Origin: Streptomyces ureilyticus | GTDB taxonomy: Bacteria > Actinomycetota > Actinomycetes > Streptomycetales > Streptomycetaceae | Direction of reading: 5' to 3' | Assembly: GCF_011045025.1 (NCBI RefSeq) | Contig: NZ_JAAKZX010000058.1 | Coordinates: forward strand, 1-48,314 | Length of the DNA: 48,314 nucleotides | In this document: positions 25,201-32,500 of the stretch, in pieces | Layout: every line of letters starts with the position of its first letter | Position numbering within the stretch: the first letter of the stretch is position 1 | Program-made: the position numbers and the translations under genes | Notes under the pieces: model-generated | The model's database searches: none | Told to the model about the DNA's origin: nothing | What the model saw: the letters and a program-made list of their open reading frames with translations, nothing else

Positions 25201-25429
25201 CGAGCTCCGGGTCGTCCTCGCGTTCGACGCTGACGTCGACTGCCGTGATGCCGGTGACGCGACGGCCGCCGTCGATGCGTACATTCTCGGGGCACAGGCC
25301 GTGCGGCGCCTTGCCGAGGAACGTGACGGTGAGCATGAGTCCGTCGCTCACCTCGACGGCGTCGACTCCGTTGAGCTGGGCGGCTCTTACCTTGGCGCGC
25401 CGGGAAGTGGTGGTGCTCGCCGTCGTCAT
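22253..25429 (-). CDS. Baseplate assembly protein (gp6/J-like, Afp11 class)
   Basis: This 1058-residue wedge protein carries the eCIS 'putative baseplate assembly protein' signature: PVIDYTARDYETIRKLLLDR, DWVERNPADLGMTLVELLAY, TGDQISYQQDAVATEAYLDT. The C-terminal part has the J-like DLRRTRLRAVTAEDYAALAS and a late PGVESVHVTRLRRLF. These proteins connect the hub to the sheath and switch the particle to contraction. Start: ATG 25429, overlapping the TGA of the gp25 gene. A repeat-derived peptide (ERSEMGVPPAGGWG) interrupts the middle at about residues 533-547, where relatives would be expected to continue directly. Confidence 0.9.
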   Translation of the reverse strand: MTTASTTTSRRAKVRAAQLNGVDAVEVSDGLMLTVTFLGKAPHGLCPENVRIDGGRRVTGITAVDVSVEREDDPELDDRLYVTLDKAGDTSRYRFSLVETDPYGRPGTEPYRGFDQRYHSAYFQFRPDCPTPFDCKDEHERQPEFPTAPVIDYTARDYETIRKLLLDRLALTSPDWVERNPADLGMTLVELLAYTGDQISYQQDAVATEAYLDTARRRVSVRRHVRLIDYAMHDGCNARAYVTVETAGEHTLLAGTYRFASVDVRTLDPHDRPEPGTVIGDGDLAELDERGSVEVFEPVAAADPLQLRAAHNAIRLWTWGGEVCTLPQGATAATLRDEWRDAETCEERRLELAPGDLLVLEEVKGARTGTPGDADPAHRQVVRLTSVTPGIDRIEDQPVLEITWAAEDALRSPFCLTTRGGRDCEPVEDVTLARGNVVLVDHGRSLNWCGDGLPETVTVPPAPAVVAPCDPPAFGCWDPDEGNAPAKLINSLTDKAEHGRSLTADDIRELFEVVGEEATGRAGLGLELAGQRHERSEMGVPPAGGWGRVTPGTAYAQAAALRTLLAQSVYPGIVPRFRPVLGRSPVVQAVPFPDLWTVAAGQAERIGAIPGRVKQRLVELWRSARDQDGLGEQEIAELTVIYGLKVLERLELHVHPVRALRELLHRSDTLLDAKLRRVEVLTARARAGTVLDGHIAWEIAQSWGPGYAAGLHPDELVLRGPASAALRHDPRQALPAVRIHDGDVTWEPRRDLLDSTSRERHFVGELEDDGRLALRFGDGRHGARPTPGTRLELRYRLGGGTAGNVGAEAINHLVLCGDGDGDFEEPPVAGVRNPLPAVGGAEPEPIEQVRQLAPLDLRRTRLRAVTAEDYAALASALPGVQRAAAEIRWTGSVQEAHVAIDAYGTGAPTDVLLDSVAQSLEAYRRIGHDLVVGRARPVPLDIALTVCAKPGHQHGQILAELYRVLGSGRLPGGRLGFFHPDALTFGEPVRLSRLVAVAAAVPGVESVHVTRLRRLFHEDRGEREDGVLRLGPLEIATCDNDPDRPENGLLAISLGGAR
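23788..23832. repeat. 45-bp palindromic repeat, copy in the baseplate J-like gene
   Basis: This is the same 45-bp element as at 18162-18206, in the same orientation, with one G for T at the centre. It is in frame and encodes ERSEMGVPPAGGWG. It ends with CGCTTCGCTCG and begins CTCCCCCAGCCTCCGGCC. Confidence 0.9.
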
Positions 25430-25824
25430 GCCGCGGCCCTCCCTTCGAAGACGTCGTCGCGGCGCGTCCCCGTGGCGCGCACGGCGTACGAGAGATACAC
25501 GCGGACGACGTTGTCCTCGCTGACCACGTCAAGGGCCTCCACGTCGATGAGATCGCCGAGCCAGCGCTGCAAGGAGGCCTGCACGGACAGTTCGAGGGTG
25601 TTGGTGAGCTCGGGGCTGTTGGGCGCGAACACCAGGTCGAGCAGTCCGCAGCCGAAGTCCGGACGCACCACGCGCTCGCCCGGGCTGGTGAACAGCAGTT
25701 GCTCGATCAGGTCGCGGACGTGCTCGTCGCGGTCGGCGTGTGCGGTGCGTCCACGGCGGTCGGCCCTGAAGGGGAACGAGATGTCGGTACGCGGACGGCT
25801 GCGCCCAGGTGTGCGTGGGCTCAT
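25426..25824 (-). CDS. gp25/gpW-like baseplate protein (Afp9 class)
   Basis: The 132-residue protein has the gp25 signature: RDLIEQLLFTSPGERVVRPD followed by FGCGLLDLVFAPNS. In T4, P2-like tails and eCIS this protein starts sheath assembly at the baseplate and belongs to the core wedge. The ATG at 25822-25824 overlaps the stop of the PAAR gene as ATGA, and the stop overlaps the J-like gene as ATGA. The first 20 residues are basic and likely flexible. Length and position are normal for the family. Confidence 0.93.
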   Translation of the reverse strand: MSPRTPGRSRPRTDISFPFRADRRGRTAHADRDEHVRDLIEQLLFTSPGERVVRPDFGCGLLDLVFAPNSPELTNTLELSVQASLQRWLGDLIDVEALDVVSEDNVVRVYLSYAVRATGTRRDDVFEGRAAA

Positions 25825-26183
25825 CGGACGGTCACCTTTCGCTGCGCGGTCTGGACGACGGGCGGTCCCTGGGGCACGAAGGCCGCCGTGAAGCACTGGG
25901 CCGCGGAGGTGTCGAGCAGCACGGGCGCGCCGTCGACCATGACGCCGGCGCCGTCCGCGGTCCAGCGGACGGAGACGCAGGGCATGGGCACACCGTCGAC
26001 GGTGTGCGGGCAGCCGTTGACGACATAACTGTGCGCGGCCGTGGCGACGGGCGAGCCGTCCACGCGCACGCTGCCGGTCGGAGTGGTGGCGGTGGCGCGA
26101 CCGCCGTGCGGGCAGCTGATCACGGCGGCGGCACCGAGCAAGTTTCCGGACATCCCAGTGGACGTCCCGGACATCCTGGACAC
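25821..26183 (-). CDS. PAAR-like spike tip protein (Afp10 class)
   Basis: This 120-residue protein would sharpen the spike and may carry effectors. It has the CIS PAAR-like pattern GNLLGAAAVISCPHGGRA, VVNGCPHTVDGVPMPC, with Cys and His residues that could hold a metal ion in the tip. The GTG at 26183 was chosen because GGAAGGA lies five bases upstream; internal ATGs at 26174 and 26153 are possible and would remove the MSRMSGTSTG extension. It follows the spike gene and overlaps the gp25 gene. Confidence 0.85.
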   Translation of the reverse strand: MSRMSGTSTGMSGNLLGAAAVISCPHGGRATATTPTGSVRVDGSPVATAAHSYVVNGCPHTVDGVPMPCVSVRWTADGAGVMVDGAPVLLDTSAAQCFTAAFVPQGPPVVQTAQRKVTVR

Positions 26184-26202
26184 GTTCGTCCTTCCCCCGT
26201 TC

Positions 26203-26739
26203 CTATCGCTTCGACGCGACGGTCAACTGACCCTCGTTGATGTCCACTTGGTTGCCGCGCAGGATGACCTCCGCGCCGAGGCCGTTGGAGATCACGATCG
26301 CTTCCTTGGTGATGCGGATGTACGCCCCGCCCTGGGCCTGCAGCAGAATCCCCTGATCGGCGCCGGGCGGATCGCTCATCACGATCTTGTGTGCCGCGGG
26401 TGTCTGCACCACGACGGGCTTGGCCTGCGACGCGGGCTGCACGAGACGGCGGGCATCGGGCGGCAGCTCGGTCTGCTCCCCGTACCAACACCCGGTCCAG
26501 ACGGGGAAACTCGGATCCCCCTGCTCGAACTCCACCCACACACCCGCCCCCGGCGGCGGCACCACGAACTGACCCGCCTCCGGTCCGGTGAACGGCAGAC
26601 AGGGCAGCGCCCAGGTCGACGGCTCGTCGCCCAGGACGTCCGGGACCTCGACGGTGATCCGGCCGATGTGCAGCGGATCGTTGTTGTCCACGACTCGGCC
26701 TCGGAACTTGCCGAGGTAGCGATTGCTGGGTGCCGCCAT
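26203..26739 (-). CDS. Baseplate assembly protein V / gp5-like spike
   Basis: The 178-residue protein has an OB-fold typical of gpV/gp5 spikes (GRVVDNNDPLHIGRITVEVP, then FVVPPPGAGVWVEFEQGDPS, FPVWTGCWYG). A C-terminal beta-prism-like stretch follows (GAYIRITKEAIVISNG, AEVILRGNQVDI). As a trimer it forms the central needle below the gpD hub and above the PAAR tip. It is short compared with VgrG, because hub and spike are separate genes here. Spacing to the hub gene is 51 bp. Confidence 0.92.
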   Translation of the reverse strand: MAAPSNRYLGKFRGRVVDNNDPLHIGRITVEVPDVLGDEPSTWALPCLPFTGPEAGQFVVPPPGAGVWVEFEQGDPSFPVWTGCWYGEQTELPPDARRLVQPASQAKPVVVQTPAAHKIVMSDPPGADQGILLQAQGGAYIRITKEAIVISNGLGAEVILRGNQVDINEGQLTVASKR

Positions 26740-26790
26740 GCTGAACTGCTCCTGGTCTGTGGGATGTTGCGTAGTGATGCTGGTGATGCG

Positions 26791-27930
26791 TTACGGCCGG
26801 ACGTAGGCGCTGCGGGCTTCGAGGCCCTCTCTGGAGAGGGTGAAGTTCTGCTGGAAGGAGCCCGGCCGCAGGTTGTGCGTGACGGATTTGACGTAGTAGT
26901 CGCCGTCGTACGCCCGTCCCGAGCCGCGCACGCCGACCAGCTGGCGCGGCTGCAGGAGGTAGCCGTGCCGGTTGACGTCGAGCGAGCCCGAACCGGAGAT
27001 GACGTCGGCGGACACGGCGGCGCGGGCGAGGAGTTCGGCCTCGGCCTGCTCCCGCTGCTGCTTGGCGGTGCCGGACAGCGTCTTGCGCTTGAGGGCGGGC
27101 GTGGGCCGCTTGCCGAGGGGCGGGCGCAGCGGACTGATCGGCGGCTGCGGGAGGAGCGTGGACTGCCGCGTTCCCGGATCCTGCCAGCGGGCCTGCGGCT
27201 CTTCGCGGGCCGTCCCGTCGTAGGCGAAGGTGAGCTGGTCGACGGTGGAGTTGGCGTCCATGTTGACGTTGAGGGCGTGCTGGCGGATGCCGAGGCGGAT
27301 CTCGGGTCCCCAACGGGCCGAAGACTGGCCGGGGTTGGGGCCGGGCTCCAGGTAGAAGGTGTAGCCGTTGGTACGCGCGAGCTCGTTGATGTACTGCAGG
27401 TCGGTGCCGGTCTGGTAGTGGACGCGGAGGTCCTGGTGCGGGGGCTGGGTGACCTTCTCGGCGTACACGTCTGGGCGGATGCCGTAGTCGGAGTAGCGGC
27501 GCAGGATCGCGAGAACGCGCTCGGAGGGCGGCAGATTCGGGTACCGGTCGGTGCGCTCCTCGAGGTCCATGAGCAGGCTCAGATCCTCACCGGTGACGGT
27601 GAGGGTGGAGTGCCCCGGCTGATTGCTGGCCCCGACCTCCTGGCGCACGATGAGGCCGTCGAAGAGGACTTCGGGGGTGCCCTTGATGCTGACGGTGACG
27701 ATGAGCCGGGTCTTCGGGTCGAAGAACCCTTCGGGGAGGAGGCTGCGGCTGATCAGCCCGTTCTTCGTGAGGTCGAAGGCCAGCTGAAACCCGCTGCGTT
27801 CGCCCGCGGTCGCGGTGATCTGGGCGGACAGCAGCGCTTCGGTCACCTCGGCGGGGACTGGCCGGGCGAGCTTCGGCCCCATGTGCAGGGTGATGTGGAC
27901 GGGGCCTTGCCCCACGGGCACCTCAGACAC
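26791..27930 (-). CDS. gpD-like baseplate hub protein (phage late control D)
   Basis: The 379-residue protein resembles gpD/gp27 and the N-terminal half of VgrG: ATAGERSGFQLAFDL, STLTVTGEDLSLLMDLEER, VHYQTGTDLQYINELARTNG, YTFYLEPG, and the terminal YDGDYYVKSVTHNLRPGSF. It forms the trimeric hub that adapts the tube to the spike. A charged insertion (about 255-305, LSGTAKQQREQAEAELLARA) looks helical. The start overlaps the LysM gene by 8 bp. Together with the next gene downstream it makes up the split VgrG seen in eCIS (Afp8 is fused). Confidence 0.9.
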   Translation of the reverse strand: MSEVPVGQGPVHITLHMGPKLARPVPAEVTEALLSAQITATAGERSGFQLAFDLTKNGLISRSLLPEGFFDPKTRLIVTVSIKGTPEVLFDGLIVRQEVGASNQPGHSTLTVTGEDLSLLMDLEERTDRYPNLPPSERVLAILRRYSDYGIRPDVYAEKVTQPPHQDLRVHYQTGTDLQYINELARTNGYTFYLEPGPNPGQSSARWGPEIRLGIRQHALNVNMDANSTVDQLTFAYDGTAREEPQARWQDPGTRQSTLLPQPPISPLRPPLGKRPTPALKRKTLSGTAKQQREQAEAELLARAAVSADVISGSGSLDVNRHGYLLQPRQLVGVRGSGRAYDGDYYVKSVTHNLRPGSFQQNFTLSREGLEARSAYVRP

Positions 27931-28300
27931 GCCGGGCTCCCTGCGGGAATCCGCCGGCGAGCGGAATGCCGATCTCCTTGCCCGCTTCGTCGGTCAGCTC
28001 CCGGGGGTCGAGCACCGGGTTGGCGTCGGCTATCTGCCACCACTGGCCGGGGTCGCCGAAGTAGCGCCGGCCGAGGAGGTCGGGGCGCTCACCGGCGCTG
28101 ACGGTGTGCGTCTGTGTGTCGTCCTCTTCCCGGAGTTCGTGGAGAGGAGGAAGCAACCGCCGCTTGGTGTAACGGACTTCGGTCCCGTCGGGCTGCCGGT
28201 GCACCCCGATCTCGGCGTCGTGGTAGCGGCTGGTACGGGGGTAGGGGTGCGCGCCCGGTATCGCGTCCAGCGCGTTCTCGTACGGCTCGATGTCGGTCAT
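27923..28300 (-). CDS. LysM-domain baseplate protein (Afp7 class)
   Basis: This 125-residue protein has a linker-like start (MTDIEPYENALDAIPGAHPY), the RYTKRRLLPPL segment common to tail LysM proteins (as in phage gpX), and a LysM-like domain (THTVSAGERPDLLGRRYFGD, then WWQIADANPVLDPREL). In tails it stabilises the hub-wedge junction; binding of glycan by such baseplate LysM domains is not expected. The ATG at 28298-28300 has GAGAGG upstream; a longer open frame overlaps the previous gene. The gap to that gene is 10 bp. Confidence 0.9.
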   Translation of the reverse strand: MTDIEPYENALDAIPGAHPYPRTSRYHDAEIGVHRQPDGTEVRYTKRRLLPPLHELREEDDTQTHTVSAGERPDLLGRRYFGDPGQWWQIADANPVLDPRELTDEAGKEIGIPLAGGFPQGARRV

Positions 28301-28310
28301 GGCGTTCCTC

Positions 28311-28997
28311 TCAGCCCCTTCCCGTTCCGATGTCGCCGGCGTTGAGCCCCAGCGAACCGAGCCCGCCGGCGCGGGCCGCACCGGCGAGGCGTTCCTTCTG
28401 CGCGAGGTGCGCGTAGTAGAGCTCGGCGCCCCGGTGCCCGAGCGGCAGATCGCTGACGGTGAGCACCTTGAGCCCGATGCTGAGCGAGGCCCGGATGGGG
28501 TTGAGGTTGACGTCGAAGGCCGACTCGTTGATGGAGAGCTCGGTGAGCCGCACGGGCATGACGCGCTTGCTGCCCCACGTGAAGAGGGTCAGCGGCATCT
28601 CGATGGGGCTGATCTCGATGGTCCCCTTCTTGGACAGCCGACTGGCTTCCCGGAGTTGCGCGGAGGTGGGCTGCACGAGCATTTCGAGAACGGCGAGCTG
28701 GGGGTGGATGCCGTCGGGTGCCGGTATCTCGAACTGATCGGTGGCGTCGATCTCGGCGGTGAACTTCCACGTCTCCTGGGCGGGCCCCTTGAGCCGCAGG
28801 GCCTCGTTCCTGTCCCCGCTTCCACTGCCCCCTCCGCCACCGTCGCCTCCGGCTCCTGCGGACTGGGGCGCGATGGAGCGTTCGAGGGTGTCGGGGTTGA
28901 ACTGCAGCACGATGATGCGCTGGGGGGTGCCACGCTCGGGGTCGACTATGACTATGCCGGAGCGGATGGGGTTGGGTATGTCGGCGTAGCGAGTCAT
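28311..28997 (-). CDS. CIS tube/adaptor protein
   Basis: The 228-residue protein matches the 'contractile injection system tube protein' family: IVIVDPERGTPQRIIVLQFN, PDTLERSIAP, WKFTAEIDATDQFEIP and a SLSIGLKVLTVSDLP end. Members connect the main tube to the hub, as the N-terminal half of Afp7 does. A Gly/Ser run (GAGGDGGGGGSGSGD) interrupts it after residue 47. The ATG overlaps the stop of the preceding orphan gene as ATGA. Before that gene was acquired it presumably followed the giant protein directly. Confidence 0.85.
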   Translation of the reverse strand: MTRYADIPNPIRSGIVIVDPERGTPQRIIVLQFNPDTLERSIAPQSAGAGGDGGGGGSGSGDRNEALRLKGPAQETWKFTAEIDATDQFEIPAPDGIHPQLAVLEMLVQPTSAQLREASRLSKKGTIEISPIEMPLTLFTWGSKRVMPVRLTELSINESAFDVNLNPIRASLSIGLKVLTVSDLPLGHRGAELYYAHLAQKERLAGAARAGGLGSLGLNAGDIGTGRG

Positions 28998-29593
28998 TCG
29001 TTCTCCCCAATGCCCGCGTCGGTGTACGACTCCAGAACCAGTCGGCTGCGTTGGCGTAGTTTCGGTTCGGGGTCGCTCTGTGCGATGTCTCGGAGAATCG
29101 GCACGTACTCCGGCCAAGGGGAGTACGTCGTCGCAACGATGGCCATGTCTCGCACCCGCACATCGTCATGCGTGAGCGCGGATCGCACTCGCCGAAAGAT
29201 TTGATCGTCCCTATGCGGCGGTGCGGCGATGCCGAGCCGGATCACCGAAAGGCCGAACTCGATCTCATCGGCTGCGTTGTCGACAGCGAAGACCAGCTCC
29301 GGCATCTCCCAGGGAAGGAGCTCTTCCAGGACGAGCTCGCCAAGCCGTTGGACCTCCCCGCGGGTTGTGGCCTCGACGACTACGTAGCAATTTCCCGTCA
29401 TCTCGTCCTCCGTGTAGCGCAACGATCCACCGCCGGACGACGACCAGGTGATTTCTGTTCCAGAGAACGGGGGCTGCTTCTGCACGGTTGACGACTTCGC
29501 CCAGCCGTGGGCGACAGCCAGGCTCTCGACTTCCTCTCGTGCCGGACAGAAGCGCATCACAAATCTGCCTGATGCAAAAATCTTTCCACTCAC
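28994..29593 (-). CDS. Orphan HEAT-like protein, candidate immunity protein
   Basis: I do not recognise the family. The 199-residue protein has no signal peptide or membrane helix. The first half has FSGTEITWSSSGGGSLRYTE and a beta-strand-rich YVVVEATTRGEVQ. The second half has helical pairs such as DVRVRDMAIVATTYS and PEPKLRQRSRLVLESY, which look like HEAT repeats. Its GC content is clearly lower than that of the operon: one 60-base line (29161-29220) counts 36 G+C. It starts at a GTG overlapping the giant gene's TGA (GTGA) and ends in an ATGA overlap with the tube/adaptor gene. A small, foreign-looking gene directly after the variable end of a DUF4157 protein is the usual place of an immunity gene. 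A structural role is possible but less likely. Confidence 0.7.
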   Translation of the reverse strand: MSGKIFASGRFVMRFCPAREEVESLAVAHGWAKSSTVQKQPPFSGTEITWSSSGGGSLRYTEDEMTGNCYVVVEATTRGEVQRLGELVLEELLPWEMPELVFAVDNAADEIEFGLSVIRLGIAAPPHRDDQIFRRVRSALTHDDVRVRDMAIVATTYSPWPEYVPILRDIAQSDPEPKLRQRSRLVLESYTDAGIGENE

Positions 29594-32500
29594 TGGACAT
29601 CCATTTCCTGACGTTGTGCGGTGTAGCTCGGATCAATCCCGTAAATTCTGTGTATTCGCTCCCGGATCTCCCGGCGAATGACTCGTTTCTTCTCTTCCGC
29701 CGCCGCGTAGGAATCGACGATCAAGTCGTCTCCGATGCTGCGTACCCAAGCCTCCACAACGGCGGCCTCACGCAAGCGCAGCTCCTCGGCCCCTGGTGTC
29801 CTCTGTGCGTTGTAAAAGAGACTGGCCCGCAGTTCCCGAGCACGGGCCATGGAGCCGCCGGGTGCCATAGGGTGCATACGAGTGGCGTCTTCCAGCGACA
29901 TGTGACCTCGCGCGGCCATATCGAGGAGCATGGCGCCCGTGGTCAACGTTCCGACGTTGCGTAGTCCCTCCTGCTGGATCATCAGCGCGGTCAGTTCTGC
30001 GGTGAAGCGCCGGTTTGACCCTCCAGGCATGCGACCGCCCAACATATCGAGTGCTTGCCTGGCGATCACTCGCTGCTTCCTCTTTCCACGTCCCTTCCGC
30101 CAGGAAGCAAAGAGGTTCGCCAATTCCGCGTATGACAAACCAGCCCTCTTCTTCTCACGCCACGGCTGCCTGTCGTTCGCCGGAATGCCAAACAGCACGC
30201 CTCGGTTCCTGATGGTGCGGTGGAACCACTGTTGCCACCGCACGTCCAAGGGCTGATTCGCGGCGTCACGGTAGCGCAGGATGTCTTGTTGCCACATGGT
30301 CGTGCCCGGTCGCCCCCGAAGTCCCTCCTGGACGTCCGCTGCACCACGATCGTCCAGTTCGTAGATGTCGAAGGGCTTGCCGTTGGCGTTCGTCTGCGGA
30401 GCAGGGGCGGTGAGCGGGCCGCGCTGGGTCCCCTGAGCGCGCTGCCAGCGCTGTGCGCCAAGCACCTCGGCAGCAACCCTGCGCACGTACCGGACGAGAT
30501 CGTCGGTGGCGAATGCGACACCGTGGAGGAAAATGATGTCCGGGTTGAGCCAGGCGCGGAGACGAAGACGTTCAGCACCGAGCGCCTCCAGCCCGGTCAA
30601 GCGATGCCAGGCACGCAGGCCCGAAAGGACCGCGCGGAGTACCGGCCGGGCGACTCCCTTGCCGAGCAACCCCTTGAGCCTCGGCTCGATACGGGCCACG
30701 ATCCTGCGCAACCGATCGGCCTTCGACTCCTGGGAATTTTCCTTCTTCCGGGCTTTCTCCCGTTTTTGCTGCTTCTCTTGCCGCTTCTGCTCCGCGCGCC
30801 ATTGGTGCTGCTTCTTCAGCAGGTCCCTGCGGCGCTTGTAGGCGTCGCGCATGCGGCGGGCGTTGTTCGTCAGCTTGCGGCTCGCGTTCTTGCCCTTGTC
30901 CAGAAGCTTGCGACCCGCCCTGCGGGTGCGGTTGAGGGCCGACTTGACCGCTTGGCGGGCGCGCCGGAGGGCGCGGCCCGGGCGGGATTCGCTCTCGCGG
31001 CGGGGCCTCCTCTTACTACCCTCCGTCTCGCGGCGGCGGCCGTCGTCCCTGCGCCGGTCGCCATCGGGACGGTCGCGGTCACGGTCGGAACGGTCGCGGT
31101 CGCCGTCCCTCCTGCGGTCGACATCCGTCCTGTCGCCGTCGGAACGGCGGTCGCGGTCCTGGTCCGGGCGGCGGTTGTCGGCCGGGCGGCGGGAGTCAGC
31201 GCGGGTGCCCGGGCGGGTGGTGTCGCGGTCGCGGCGGTCGCGGGTTCGCTCGTCGTCGCGGCGGCGGCCGGGGCGGCGGAGGGTGTCGCGGGCGACGCCG
31301 CGGCGCGGGGTGTCGTCGCGGCGGCCGTCGGCGTCCCGCGAGCGGAGTTTGCGGTTGGCGTCGCGTACGCGGCGGCGGGCGAGGTTGATGTCCTTGCCCT
31401 CCTCGCGGCGCTCCTCCCTGCGGTCCTTCTCTTCCTCCTGCTTGGCCCGGTCGCGCTGCTGCTCCGGCCTGGGCTTCTTCTCCGGGGCGGGCCGCTTTTC
31501 GGGGCGGGCCTCCTTCTCCGGGCGGGAGGACTTCTTGGGCGGCACGGGCCTCCTGCGCGATGCCGGCTTCTTTCGCGGCGAGCGGGGCTTGTTCGCACGC
31601 GGCGCGGGCTTTTTCTTCCGCATGTTCTTCGCCATGCCGCTCAGCGACTTGCTGACCTTGCCCATGTACTTGCCGACGCCGCTGATCAGTGCCTCGTAGA
31701 TCAGCTCCAGCAGCGCGACGACACCGGCGGCGACGGCCTTGGCGAACATGATGGCGGCCTTCGCGCCGCCGGCCTTCACGGCCTTCAGATACTCCATGAA
31801 CGTGCCGAAGGCGCGCAGGATCTCGCTCAGCGCTCCGTAGGCGGTCTTCAGCGCGTCAATGACGGCCATGACCCAGCCGGCGCCGGGAATGAGCTTGGCG
31901 ACGACCTTGGTGACGATCAGTTCGCCGATGATGAGGGGGAGTTGGGGGACGGCGGCGTCCCAGGCCATCTTGGCCATCTCCTCCTTGCTCACCCCGCCCT
32001 TGACGAGGGTGTTGAAGGTCTCCAGGGGGATGCCGATGATCTCCTGGACCTTCTGGTTGAACCACTCCTTCACCGCGGTCTTCACCTCGTTGAAGAGGTG
32101 GTTGCGGGCGCCGCTCTCCGCCGAGGACTTGGCATTGCTGATCCAGCCGCCCGGGTCCGTGACGATGTCGCTGGCGATCTGCGCCCACTCTCCGAGGCCC
32201 TTCAGCAGTGCGCCGCCGTATTCCATCGCCTTGGTGACGACGGTCTCCGTGACGGAGACCGCGGCGAGCAGCCCCTTCTCCAGCAGGTCCAGGCCGGCGA
32301 GCAGCACCTTGCCGAGGCCGTCGAGGAGTTTGCCGATGCCCTTCTTCAGTGCGTCCGCGGCCTCGTTGACCTTCTTGACCGCGGCGTCGCGGGCGCCGTC
32401 GATGGTGTTGCGCCACTTGTCGCGCATCGCCGGGTAGTCCTTGAGGAGTTCGTCCCCGAGGGCGATGAGGGCGTCGGCGAAGTCGTTGATCTGTTTGACG

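Noticed and set aside
22379..25891. Plus-strand open frame of 1170 codons opposite the baseplate J-like gene
   Set aside because: It is antisense to a clearly recognised wedge protein; the composition is that of a complementary GC-rich frame.
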